From: Acidobacteriota bacterium
GTDB taxonomy: Bacteria > Acidobacteriota > Thermoanaerobaculia > Gp7-AA8 > JAHWKK01
Assembly (NCBI GenBank): GCA_019347945.1
Contig: JAHWKK010000019.1
Location: 1-64,000 of the forward strand
Direction of reading: 5' to 3'
DNA: 64,000 nt
In this document: piece by piece, positions 18,561-28,293 of the stretch
Layout of the letters: every line of letters starts with the position of its first letter
Position numbering within the stretch: the stretch's first letter is position 1
The notes under the pieces: generated by a model
Databases searched by the model: none
The model's input: the letters and a program-made list of their open reading frames with translations, nothing else
Told to the model about the DNA's origin: nothing
Position numbers and translations under genes: made by a program

Positions 18561-19065
18561 TGGCGGAGACGAAATTGCGGCGGCGAAGGCGGCGGCAATG
18601 CATGCTCTCAACTACCGGTTCCGCAGCGAGACGGAACTGCGGCGGCGACTCCTCAAGAAGGGGCATTCGAAGGGCGCCGTCGAACGGGTGATCGACGAGC
18701 TGCGAGCGGAAGGGTGGCTCGACGATCAGCGATTCGCGGACGAGATGGTCCGCTCGGCCGGCAGGCGGTGGGGACCGCGCCGGCTTCAGCGCAAGCTCGG
18801 CGAGCTCGGCGTCGACCGGGAGACGATCGCGCGCGCGATCGACGAGGTTCCCGACGAGGAGAAAAACGCCCTGCTCGAAGCGATGATCGAGAAGAAGCTC
18901 GACGAGATGGAACGGCGCAACCTCGACGCGGAGTCGGCAAAACGGCGGCTCGCATCGTTCCTCGAACGGCGGGGGTTCGAGGCGTCCGTCATACGCGATC
19001 GGATCTTTTCGATCGACTGGGCGGGGCGATTCGGGGGAAATGACCCTCCCGACGAGCCGGTTTGA
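18553..19065 (+). CDS. recX: regulatory protein RecX
   Basis: A 170-residue RecA modulator composed of helical repeats: YRFRSETELRRRLLKKGHS, then DELRAEGWLDDQRFADE (the most conserved RecX segment), then RWGPRRLQRKLGELGV. It binds the RecA filament and limits its activity. RecX is commonly next to recA or alaS; here alaS follows after 46 bases. The start is GTG within the end of the amidohydrolase gene. Confidence 0.9.
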   Translation: MSDGGDEIAAAKAAAMHALNYRFRSETELRRRLLKKGHSKGAVERVIDELRAEGWLDDQRFADEMVRSAGRRWGPRRLQRKLGELGVDRETIARAIDEVPDEEKNALLEAMIEKKLDEMERRNLDAESAKRRLASFLERRGFEASVIRDRIFSIDWAGRFGGNDPPDEPV

Positions 19066-19073
19066 TCCGTAAA

Positions 19074-19094
19074 CATCCCGATTCAGGCGGGATG
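19074..19094 (+). terminator. small hairpin between recX and alaS
   Basis: A perfect 7-bp stem CATCCCG / CGGGATG with a 7-base loop ends 17 bases before the alaS ATG. A run of A, not T, follows on the plus strand, so it is not a standard intrinsic terminator. It may shield the alaS leader or act as a weak attenuator. Confidence 0.35.
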
Positions 19095-19111
19095 CTGAAA
19101 AAAGGGAGCCG

Positions 19112-21783
<2,672 letters not shown>

Positions 21784-21787
<4 letters not shown>

Positions 21788-22545
21788 GCCCGGCTTCAGA
21801 GACGCACACCCATGAATGGGGGACGCAGCCCGAGATGTTCGGACCGCGCCATGAAACACGGCTCGGGATGTTTCTGCGTCGCACCGCACGGCTCGAGCGC
21901 GGCTCTCGCATCCTCGACGCTGCGGTCGGGCTCGGTCAGCTCGCCGGTCGAATGACCTCGCAGGGGCATCGCGTCTTCGGGATCGACTACTCGTTTCAGG
22001 CGGCGCTCTTCGCGAAACGAGCGGGGCGCGCGTCGACGGTCGTCGGCGATCTCGCCCGCATGCCGTTCCGCGACGGCTCGTTCGACGCGGTCACCTCCGG
22101 GGAGACGCTCGAACATCTCGACGACGACGAGCCGGCGGTCTTCGAGATTGCGAGGGTGCTCCGGGAACGGGGGCGCTGCTTCGTCACCGTCCCGGCGCTC
22201 GAAATGCTGAGAACGTCCTCGGACGATTACTACGAGCATCGCCGGCGCTACGAAAAACAGGAGATGCGAGAGCTCTTCGAATCCGCCGGCCTCGAGATCG
22301 AGGATCTCAGCTACTGGGGCTTTCCGATCGTGCTGCTGTACGACACGGTGTTTCTCATTCCGATGAACAAACGGCGCGCGAAGAGTGACGTTGCCGATGA
22401 TTCAGCCCTGCGCGCGATCGCGGCGACGGGGAAGAAGCGCTGGCTCGTCCGCGCGGTTCAGGCGGTGTTCTCGATCGACCGCCTCTTCTCATGGGTGCCG
22501 TTCGGCCCGGGCCTGGTGCTGTCTGCCGAGAAGAAGAGCTCATAG
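21784..22545 (+). CDS. SAM-dependent methyltransferase, class I
   Basis: A 253-residue Rossmann-fold methyltransferase. Motif I is ILDAAVGLGQLAGRM, followed by VFGIDYSFQA, the motif II region FRDGSFDAVTSGETLEHL, and VLRERGRCFVTVPAL. The region is typical of the methyltransf_11 family. The acceptor is not evident. It starts within the alaS stop (ATGA), which suggests cotranscription and not necessarily related function. Confidence 0.85.
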
Positions 22546-22552
22546 CGCCGGT

Positions 22553-22612
22553 TATCAACCGGACGGCCCGCCGCTTTCCAAGCGGCGTCCGTCAGCTGCA
22601 CCGTCAGGCGAG
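22553..22612. repeat. paired palindromes (CCGGTT..AACCGG and GCCGCTT..AAGCGGC type)
   Basis: Two adjacent inverted repeats follow the methyltransferase stop. The same two stems occur at 37205-37256 after hicA, and a related stem near 36605. This marks the left edge of the accessory island; the rest of 22613-22790 shows nothing I can identify. Confidence 0.55.
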
Positions 22613-22790
22613 AGCAGATCAGCCGCGCGCCTCTGACTGGTCGGTCCTTTCCCGATGCAGGAACCGAATCCCCGGCCATTGCGAGCGCCCTCGCCCGAAT
22701 GAGAGAAACGAATTTGCCCGGCGATCTCCGAACGGAGAGACGAAAAGGGGCGCAACCGTGCGGGGCAATCGAGTTGCGGTAAACTCCGGG

Positions 22791-22910
22791 ATGAGGCCTC
22801 CCGAATTACTGAACAAGAATGTGTCTGGTTTCCCAATTTCGATTCGGTCCACATACAAAGTCAGTCGGGGAGTGAACTCTCTCGCTCGCGCTGAGATGAG
22901 GACAGGTTAG
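22791..22910 (+). CDS. possible 39-residue peptide before the HNH gene
   Basis: A short ORF beginning MRPPELLNKN and ending 3 bases before the HNH start. TAAACT at 22780-22785 lies 5 bases before its ATG, resembling the leaderless pattern seen elsewhere. No family is recognised. It may be an untranslated leader. Confidence 0.25.
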   Translation: MRPPELLNKNVSGFPISIRSTYKVSRGVNSLARAEMRTG

Positions 22911-22913
22911 TCC

Positions 22914-23696
22914 ATGGCGAAGCTGAAGAGGCGAAAGCAGTACGGCGTATGCACCTTCTGCGGCAAGGAAGGTGAGGTCACTGACGAACACATTTTTCCG
23001 GAGAGCTGGTATCCCGACGACACCCCTAAAAACGAGCCGAAGTGGATCGCCCCCTCGTGCTACGAGTGCAACCATGTGAAGTACGCCCCTAAGGAGGCGC
23101 GCATCTTCCCGTTCCTTGCGATGACAGCTGAACCAGATCATCCCGGAGCGAAAGGAATCGGCCAGCGAGGCTTTCGCGCGGCCGACGAGACTCAAGGAAA
23201 AAATGATAGAGACAAGGCTGCACGCGCGCGGGTGCGTGAGTTGATGCGGGAGCGGATGCAAATCGTCAAGCCGCATGAAGTAGCCGAGGGTGCTGACTAT
23301 CTCGGTTGGCGCCATCAGAACAATGAACTCTTGACGACATACGTGAAGGAGGAAGACATTCTTCCTGTGATTGGGAAGATTGCGCGGGGCGTGATGTATC
23401 TAGTGGCGGGAAAACGCGTTGATGAGCGGTACAGTGTTCACCCGTTTCGCGAGTTGTCGAAGGTGCCCTCCAAGTTCAAGGATCGGAAATCAGACTACTC
23501 AACCTCGTGTGGCCCGGGAATAGTCGTGGACATCGCCTTCTTCCAGCCACATCTCGAGCCGCCGGCGGGGTTCTTACAGATGAAGGTTTGGGATACGCAT
23601 ATTTGGTATGTCGCCATCATTCCGAAGCCCGAGCTTCGAGAGGAGCTCTTGAAGCCCTCTTTTACGGAGTCGTTGAAGAGCGAATCGGGCGAATAG
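22914..23696 (+). CDS. HNH-endonuclease-like protein
   Basis: A 260-residue protein with a split zinc-HNH signature in its first 60 residues: CTFCGKEG, then VTDEHIFP with the central His, then CYECNHVK. Spacing and motifs fit the HNH superfamily that cuts DNA. The C-terminal ~180 residues have no motif I know. It has lower GC and different codon use from its left neighbours and opens the accessory island. A GAGGACAGG ribosome site lies upstream. Likely part of a defence or mobile-element module (inference). Confidence 0.65.
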   Translation: MAKLKRRKQYGVCTFCGKEGEVTDEHIFPESWYPDDTPKNEPKWIAPSCYECNHVKYAPKEARIFPFLAMTAEPDHPGAKGIGQRGFRAADETQGKNDRDKAARARVRELMRERMQIVKPHEVAEGADYLGWRHQNNELLTTYVKEEDILPVIGKIARGVMYLVAGKRVDERYSVHPFRELSKVPSKFKDRKSDYSTSCGPGIVVDIAFFQPHLEPPAGFLQMKVWDTHIWYVAIIPKPELREELLKPSFTESLKSESGE

Positions 23697-23738
23697 CCGA
23701 CGTCTTACTCAGCGCGACAGCGAGCGGGAAACACGACA

Positions 23739-24572
23739 TTGTTCGACTACCTATTAAGCGGGAATCATTCGGAGATAGCGAAATTCGAAGAGCGCAATAG
23801 GAAACTCATCAGAGTCCTGCCCGACCTTCAGAACGCGGTCGAAAGGGCCTATCGCGACCTGCCGTCTGGCGAGAATCCCTCCGATCTTGTAATTTTCGCT
23901 CTAGGAAGACGGTGCGCTATCGACTTCGACGACATCCTGCTCCTCTGCACTGCGGGCCGGCGGTTCAACGCGAGAGGAGTGATCCGTGGAATGTTCGAAC
24001 GGATTGTCACGGCGTGGCATCTTCATCTCCATCCTGAACAAACAATGGACTTTGTCGACTATGACTTCATTCAGAGGCGGAAGGTGGCTAGAAAGATCGA
24101 GGACGTCTGGGGCGTAAAGGCTGAGAATGAGAAGGCCTACGGCGCTCTCCTTCAAAGCGCCGCCGAAGTGGAGTCGCGTTTTCGGAAGACTAAATGTAAG
24201 AAGTGCGAGACGACGGAGCTCAACCACAGTTGGTCGAAAATGGACATGGTGAGCATGGCAGCCAGCGTAGGTGAGCGCCTCGAGCAGCTCACGATCATGG
24301 CTTACTATGAGACTCTCGGCCATTCCCATGCGACATTCAGGTCGATGTCCGAGCAGTACCACGAAGTGGATGGAGCGATCCATCCGGCACCAGTCGATTA
24401 CGGAGCTGTCGACAAAATCATGGAACTCGCACATTTGATGCTACTCGAGTCATTGCTCCTGCAGCATGAACACTTTGAAAACGAAGAGCTGCTCCACCTC
24501 TGGAGGGGATGTATGGCTGACTTCCGAGAGATATGGCAAGCCAGTAGAGAGGTGAGGCCTTGTGATATTTGA
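23739..24572 (+). CDS. DUF5677-like protein
   Basis: A 277-residue, mostly helical cytosolic protein starting at TTG 23739 with GAGCGGGA upstream. The segments FNARGVIRGMFERIVTAWHL, MAYYETLGHSHAT and YDFIQRRKVARK resemble the DUF5677 family, often found in accessory regions. A CKKCETTELNHS cluster may bind a metal ion. The function is unknown. It is followed, with an 11-base overlap, by a short ORF that is probably its partner. Confidence 0.55.
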   Translation: MFDYLLSGNHSEIAKFEERNRKLIRVLPDLQNAVERAYRDLPSGENPSDLVIFALGRRCAIDFDDILLLCTAGRRFNARGVIRGMFERIVTAWHLHLHPEQTMDFVDYDFIQRRKVARKIEDVWGVKAENEKAYGALLQSAAEVESRFRKTKCKKCETTELNHSWSKMDMVSMAASVGERLEQLTIMAYYETLGHSHATFRSMSEQYHEVDGAIHPAPVDYGAVDKIMELAHLMLLESLLLQHEHFENEELLHLWRGCMADFREIWQASREVRPCDI

Positions 24573-24834
24573 CGCCCGGTATTGGAAAAAAGACCTTCGA
24601 CGCAGTGCGTCGGCGCTGGTTCGTCGTTCCACGCAGATTCGATGGAGCTCAGCCTCGTATTCGCTACTCGAACGATCAGTCATGATCGGTTTCTTCGCGG
24701 TTCGGCGTCTGATCGAGAGTCGCCGGTTGAAAGAGGACTTTGACGTCATTTCGGTGGATGTGGTCTCTTTTCCAACTCTAGGAAAAAACACTGGATATTC
24801 GGGGAAGCGGCAGGATAGCTCAGGCCCGTTGTGA
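24562..24834 (+). CDS. short hypothetical protein coupled to the DUF5677-like gene
   Basis: A 90-residue ORF starting at GTG inside the end of the upstream gene, so translation is probably coupled. The N-terminal part (ARYWKKDLRR, then ERSVMIGFFAVRRLIES) reads like the start of a larger helical protein, and the C-terminus is abrupt, so truncation is possible. I do not recognise a named family. It meets the minus-strand small ORF tail to tail with a 15-base overlap. Confidence 0.45.
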   Translation: MIFDARYWKKDLRRSASALVRRSTQIRWSSASYSLLERSVMIGFFAVRRLIESRRLKEDFDVISVDVVSFPTLGKNTGYSGKRQDSSGPL

Positions 24835-24999
24835 GGAACTTTTGGAGGGCCGTTTGCTCGTTTGTCTGGTGGAATCTCGGCGAGGCCGACCGAGATCCCG
24901 AGGCAGGGCAGCACGGGTCGGGGTCTCGCCAAACGTTCCCTTTGGAGAGGTATCGTTATCTTCCGCCATGGTCGCGATCGAGTTGCCTTTCTTGGTCAC
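24820..24999 (-). CDS. tiny basic ORF 3 of the membrane-protein cassette
   Basis: A 59-residue Ser/Thr/Arg-rich ORF starting with GTG that overlaps the stop of the previous tiny ORF by one base (TAGTG). Its composition is like the two upstream small proteins: hydrophilic, cationic, proline-bearing and predicted disordered. An internal ATG at codon 11 is an alternative start. Support comes from the coupling and composition only. Confidence 0.4.
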   Translation of the reverse strand: MTKKGNSIATMAEDNDTSPKGTFGETPTRAALPRDLGRPRRDSTRQTSKRPSKSSSQRA

Positions 25000-25166
25000 T
25001 AGGTTGTTCCTTTCTTCTGAGAGTTTGGCGCCTTCGAAGCGGTGGGCCGGGTGCCTGAGCCAGACTTGCTGGTTTTTTCTTTGGGGAGCTTAGCCCCGTC
25101 GGTAGCGTAGCCCTTCTCAAGCTTTTCCCAGCCTGAGGAATCGTTCTTCTTTCGTCGGTCGTTCAT
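24999..25166 (-). CDS. tiny basic ORF 2 of the membrane-protein cassette
   Basis: A 55-residue Lys/Ser/Thr-rich protein (start MNDRRKKNDSSGWEKL, a KGYATDGAKLP segment, end KKGTT). Its ATG overlaps the TGA of the preceding small ORF (TGATG) and its stop overlaps the next GTG. An AGGGAGAAAAAG ribosome site lies just before the start. No hydrophobic segment and no known domain. Confidence 0.55.
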   Translation of the reverse strand: MNDRRKKNDSSGWEKLEKGYATDGAKLPKEKTSKSGSGTRPTASKAPNSQKKGTT

Positions 25167-25321
25167 CACTTTTTCTCCCTAGGTTTTGTTGGTTTCGGAT
25201 GCGGGATGCGGTCTAGAGGCAACTTAGCTGGATCTGGAGTATGCCCGCCCTGATGTCTCCTACGGCCCGGATCCGAAGTTTGTTTCGCTTTGCCGTCCAT
25301 CCCCCTGTTCTTGTCGGACAT
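25166..25321 (-). CDS. tiny basic ORF 1 of the membrane-protein cassette
   Basis: A 51-residue protein starting MSDKNRGMDGKAK and ending PTKPREKK, rich in Lys, Arg and Pro and with no hydrophobic stretch. An AAAGGAAAG ribosome site 5 bases before the ATG supports this start. Its first 62 bases overlap the 3' end of the membrane-protein gene in another frame, so the pair is probably translated from one message. Confidence 0.6.
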   Translation of the reverse strand: MSDKNRGMDGKAKQTSDPGRRRHQGGHTPDPAKLPLDRIPHPKPTKPREKK

Positions 25322-25907
25322 CGTGCTTTCCTTTCGTTGAGTTGATGCTTGCAAAAAGGCCGAATAAAAACACTGCGATAAAGAATGCGATCGCGGCGCC
25401 AAAGTTCAGCCAGCGTGTGTACTGCGTATACATATTGCGATCCTGATCATTCGGATGAATCCAGTCGTGGTACCAGACATCGAGGTAGGAGATTTCGACT
25501 TCGGTAGCCTTCTGGCTGGAGAGAAGCGAAAACAGGATGAACAGGATTGCGATTGCGAAGAGCAGCCATGCCGAGTTGAGGTACGCGAGTGAGTCCGCCG
25601 CAGGTGTTGTAAACTGAAGAAAAGTTACCGACAGCGCGATCGCACCCGACGAGAGCGTCAACACGGCGCGATCGAAACTTCCTGAAGTCTGACGCTTGGA
25701 ATCGATGAGCCGGTTGCGCTCCGCAATGTAGAGAGGGTAGATGTCAGGCTCACTCTGGTCGGGTATCGCAGGCCCTGGATCCGAAACTGCGCGGCCGCGT
25801 CCTAGACCCTCCTCGCAGTTGCTTGTTGCTTGACGCCGCGTATCAGGCTTTTCGCAGTGAGTCGGCGTTTCAGGGGTGTCGATAATTCTGCCCGGCTGTT
25901 CGTTCAT
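25260..25907 (-). CDS. three-helix membrane protein of unknown function (SLATT-like layout)
   Basis: A 215-residue protein from ATG 25907. Residues 1-50 are hydrophilic. A short amphipathic YIAERNRLIDSKRQ helix leads into three membrane helices: about 70-90 (LTLSSGAIALSVTFLQF), 98-120 (LLFAIAILFILFSLLSS) and 156-178 (FGAAIAFFIAVFLFGLF). A hydrophilic tail follows. The helix-pair-plus-coil layout resembles SLATT-type membrane effectors of defence systems, but I cannot confirm family membership. Three tiny cationic ORFs follow in overlapping order. Confidence 0.65.
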   Translation of the reverse strand: MNEQPGRIIDTPETPTHCEKPDTRRQATSNCEEGLGRGRAVSDPGPAIPDQSEPDIYPLYIAERNRLIDSKRQTSGSFDRAVLTLSSGAIALSVTFLQFTTPAADSLAYLNSAWLLFAIAILFILFSLLSSQKATEVEISYLDVWYHDWIHPNDQDRNMYTQYTRWLNFGAAIAFFIAVFLFGLFASINSTKGKHDVRQEQGDGRQSETNFGSGP

Positions 25908-26101
25908 CGATTCGTCCAATTCGTGCGGTGCTCTCCAGCTGTGATGGCTCGCTCTGACTCGTTGGTATACCACCGAATGCAAAGATTGTCAGATATCTTA
26001 TCGTTGATCTTCAGGGCGCTCCTAACCCTTCTCCTGCGCGCGTGGTCGGCGCCGTATTATTGAGGGGTCAGGAAAACCGCTAGAGTATTAGGGACTCTTA
26101 G

Positions 26102-26398
26102 TCACGTCCTGGTGTGACCCCATGCCCAGTCTCCTCCGACCGAGACGAAAATTTCCGACGTAAATCCTCTTCTTAGAAAGGCTCTCTTTACTTGCTCTTG
26201 GACATCATTCCGGACGGCCGCCGCACTCTGGCCATTGAATTTTCCTGCTGTCGTCGTGGTCGGCAGCCGAACCGAGTTGCCGCTGTCGCTTGTGAGGGTT
26301 GAGGAGAGTCCCATGGCTTCCAGGTCCTGGTAGGCGTTGAGATAGTCCTCTCGGGAGGCGTCTTCAAGGTCGAAGGTGCAGACGACGAAGTAGCTCAT
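26102..26398 (-). CDS. 98-residue hypothetical protein paired with the YegP-like gene
   Basis: Starts at ATG 26398 with GGAGCC upstream. The protein begins SYFVVCTFDLEDAS and ends with VGGDWAWGHTRT; the alternation of beta strands and helices suggests a small compact domain. No named family comes to mind. It lies 57 bases after the YegP-like gene on the same strand, so the two are probably cotranscribed. Confidence 0.6.
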   Translation of the reverse strand: MSYFVVCTFDLEDASREDYLNAYQDLEAMGLSSTLTSDSGNSVRLPTTTTAGKFNGQSAAAVRNDVQEQVKRAFLRRGFTSEIFVSVGGDWAWGHTRT

Positions 26399-26455
26399 TC
26401 CAGTGGCTCCTATATTTTTCTGGGGCTGCCTCGGCACCAGCCCCAGTTGACGTTG

Positions 26456-26617
26456 TTACCTGACAGGTGCGTTACTGGACTGCTTGACGAGGCTGATTGC
26501 GTGCTGACAGTCGGAGCGGTTTCGATAGCCTTCGCCCTGCGCGACGATCTCGTGGTTTCCCGCCTTGAGGCGCCATCGGTAGTGGCCCTGCGTGTCCGTA
26601 TAGATCTCGAAGTACAT
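26456..26617 (-). CDS. YegP-family (DUF1508) protein
   Basis: A 53-residue single-repeat protein with the DUF1508 pattern: FEIYTD, YRWRLKAGNHEIVAQGEGY and a following helix. The ATG at 26617 is preceded by AAAGGAGAAG. Longer in-frame upstream sequence has no ribosome site and runs into the regulator's operator. The family is short and of unknown role, often adjacent to accessory genes. Confidence 0.75.
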   Translation of the reverse strand: MYFEIYTDTQGHYRWRLKAGNHEIVAQGEGYRNRSDCQHAISLVKQSSNAPVR

Positions 26618-26696
26618 CGGCTTCTCCTTTCCGACACCGTCTCTGCCCCGCTTGCCGATGGAGAAAGGAGCCTTCAGGACGGCATCTGTGAATTCT

Positions 26697-26750
26697 GTTC
26701 GCAAACACGAACATTTGTGAACCGCGCTATATTTCCTGTTGTTCACGAAA
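26697..26750. promoter_or_regulatory. likely operator for the XRE regulator
   Basis: Four related half-sites of GTTCRYRAA type lie between the divergent genes: plus at 26697-26705, minus at 26704-26712, minus at 26714-26722 and plus at 26741-26749. The first two form a GTTCG/CGAAC palindrome, and the last two form an inverted pair around a TATATT -10-like hexamer (26729-26734). The XRE gene starts 33 bases downstream, as expected for autoregulation. Confidence 0.5.
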
Positions 26751-26782
26751 ACTGGTAGGATTTCACTCAGGGGGTCCCGGAG

Positions 26783-27199
26783 ATGGCTACGATGGGTGAG
26801 CGGATACGTGAACTACGAGATCGGGAGGCCCTCACGATCGAGGAACTGGCGGCGCGGAGTGGAATGAGCAAAGGCTTCATCAGCGAGATCGAGAACGACA
26901 AGCGAAAGCCTGGGGCGGATTACCTATTACGTCTTGCCAACACGCTCGGTGCCTCGCTTGATTACTTGATGCGCGGCGAAGCGGAAGAGACTGCCGTCAC
27001 GAGGCCCGTGATGATTCCACACGAGCTCTCGGTCTTGGCGGAGGAACTCGATCTTTCTTACCCCGAAACTCTGGAAGTCTTGGCAGCACACAATTCTGTG
27101 GTGGCGAGGCGCAGCAGGCGCGGTGTGAGGAAGTTCACCGTGGAGGACTGGCGGCGACTCCATGATGCGATTCGACAGGTGTATGACGGTGGGGACTGA
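26783..27199 (+). CDS. XRE-family transcriptional regulator
   Basis: A 138-residue DNA-binding protein. Residues 6-60 are a Cro/C1-type helix-turn-helix (IRELRDREALTIEELAARSG then MSKGFISEIENDKRKP). The C-terminal ~70 residues are helical and may bind its partner. A CCGGAG ribosome site precedes the ATG. It overlaps the metallopeptidase gene by 17 bases, the usual arrangement of ImmR-ImmA / PezA-like pairs in which the protease cleaves the repressor. Confidence 0.88.
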   Translation: MATMGERIRELRDREALTIEELAARSGMSKGFISEIENDKRKPGADYLLRLANTLGASLDYLMRGEAEETAVTRPVMIPHELSVLAEELDLSYPETLEVLAAHNSVVARRSRRGVRKFTVEDWRRLHDAIRQVYDGGD

Positions 27200-28178
27200 T
27201 GTTGAATTTTACGCTGATGCTTTGGCGCGAGACCTAGGCATCAAGCCAAGTGATCTCTCGTCAACTGAGGCAATTCTCGAGCACGTGCGACAGAAAGTTC
27301 TCAGATTTCTCGACGAGGTGCCGTGCGAGAATCTTGAAGGTCTGCTCCAACTCGTCGCGAACAAGGTCGGCACGCGCTTCGAGAGAGTTGTCACAACCGG
27401 CGACTTGAACCGTATCAAAGCAAAATATGTTGATCGTGGTGAACTGGGATTCGTTCAACTCGACAGCTTACTCGAAGACGATTCCTTTGGCGTCACGATT
27501 CGACTACGCCACCCGCGTCCGGGTGACTTGCCATTCGTATCGGTGATCGACTGCAGGGGCGAAAAAGCATACCGCGAGTACTTCACTCAGTGGCACGAGG
27601 TCGGACACCTCCTGATCCTCACACGCCAACAACGACTGATGTTTCGCAGAACCCACGAAGCCCGAAAACATCCTGAGGAACGACTCGTGGACGCGATCGC
27701 AGGCAGGATCGGGTTCCTCGCTCCGATGGTTCGACCACACCTCAGCCTGCCGCTGACGCTGCAGGAGATAGACGACTTTCACGAGAGATGTTGCCCACAG
27801 GCAAGCCGCGATGCCACCATCATCGGAGTGATCAACGCCGTCAATCAATCGCTCGTTTACCTCCAAGCTCGACCAGGACTCAAGAAGAAACACCAGCGAC
27901 AAAAAAACTTCTTTCCGGAGCCGCCTCAACTCCGAGTACGAAACATCCGAACAAACCAAACCGCGAAGGACCAGAACCTGATCATCTACGAAAACATGCG
28001 AGTACCTGAACGATCTATCATCAGCCGGATACACGAAGGCCTACTCCAAGCAGGCAACGCTACGGAGAACCTTGACTGGTGGGAAACATCGAGCGGCGGA
28101 AGCCAACAGTCAAGGCCTGTTCAGGTAGATGCACGAAGACGAGGAAACATCGTAGAAGCCATCATTATCGGGCTCTGA
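27183..28178 (+). CDS. ImmA/IrrE-type zinc metallopeptidase
   Basis: A 331-residue protein starting at ATG 27183 within the end of the XRE gene. It carries the zincin motif HEVGH at 138-142, followed by an acidic pair in HPEERLVDAIA about 25 residues later as the likely third ligand. The rest is specific to this protein. Proteases of this family inactivate their paired XRE regulator on DNA damage or other stress. This one may control the adjacent restriction system or the divergent YegP-like genes (inference). Confidence 0.78.
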   Translation: MTVGTDVEFYADALARDLGIKPSDLSSTEAILEHVRQKVLRFLDEVPCENLEGLLQLVANKVGTRFERVVTTGDLNRIKAKYVDRGELGFVQLDSLLEDDSFGVTIRLRHPRPGDLPFVSVIDCRGEKAYREYFTQWHEVGHLLILTRQQRLMFRRTHEARKHPEERLVDAIAGRIGFLAPMVRPHLSLPLTLQEIDDFHERCCPQASRDATIIGVINAVNQSLVYLQARPGLKKKHQRQKNFFPEPPQLRVRNIRTNQTAKDQNLIIYENMRVPERSIISRIHEGLLQAGNATENLDWWETSSGGSQQSRPVQVDARRRGNIVEAIIIGL

Positions 28179-28293
28179 CCTTAAACGCGCCTCGACCGAT
28201 GACCCGGACTCGAGGCGTTGAGCTAAAATTGTTGCCTCTGATCCTGACTCTCACGGGTGGGTACACCTCCGGGAACCGGATGGATGGACATCA

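Noticed and set aside
25830-26063. A 77-codon plus-strand ORF opposite the membrane-protein start
   Set aside because: No ribosome site, basic low-complexity sequence, and overlap with the better supported minus-strand gene.
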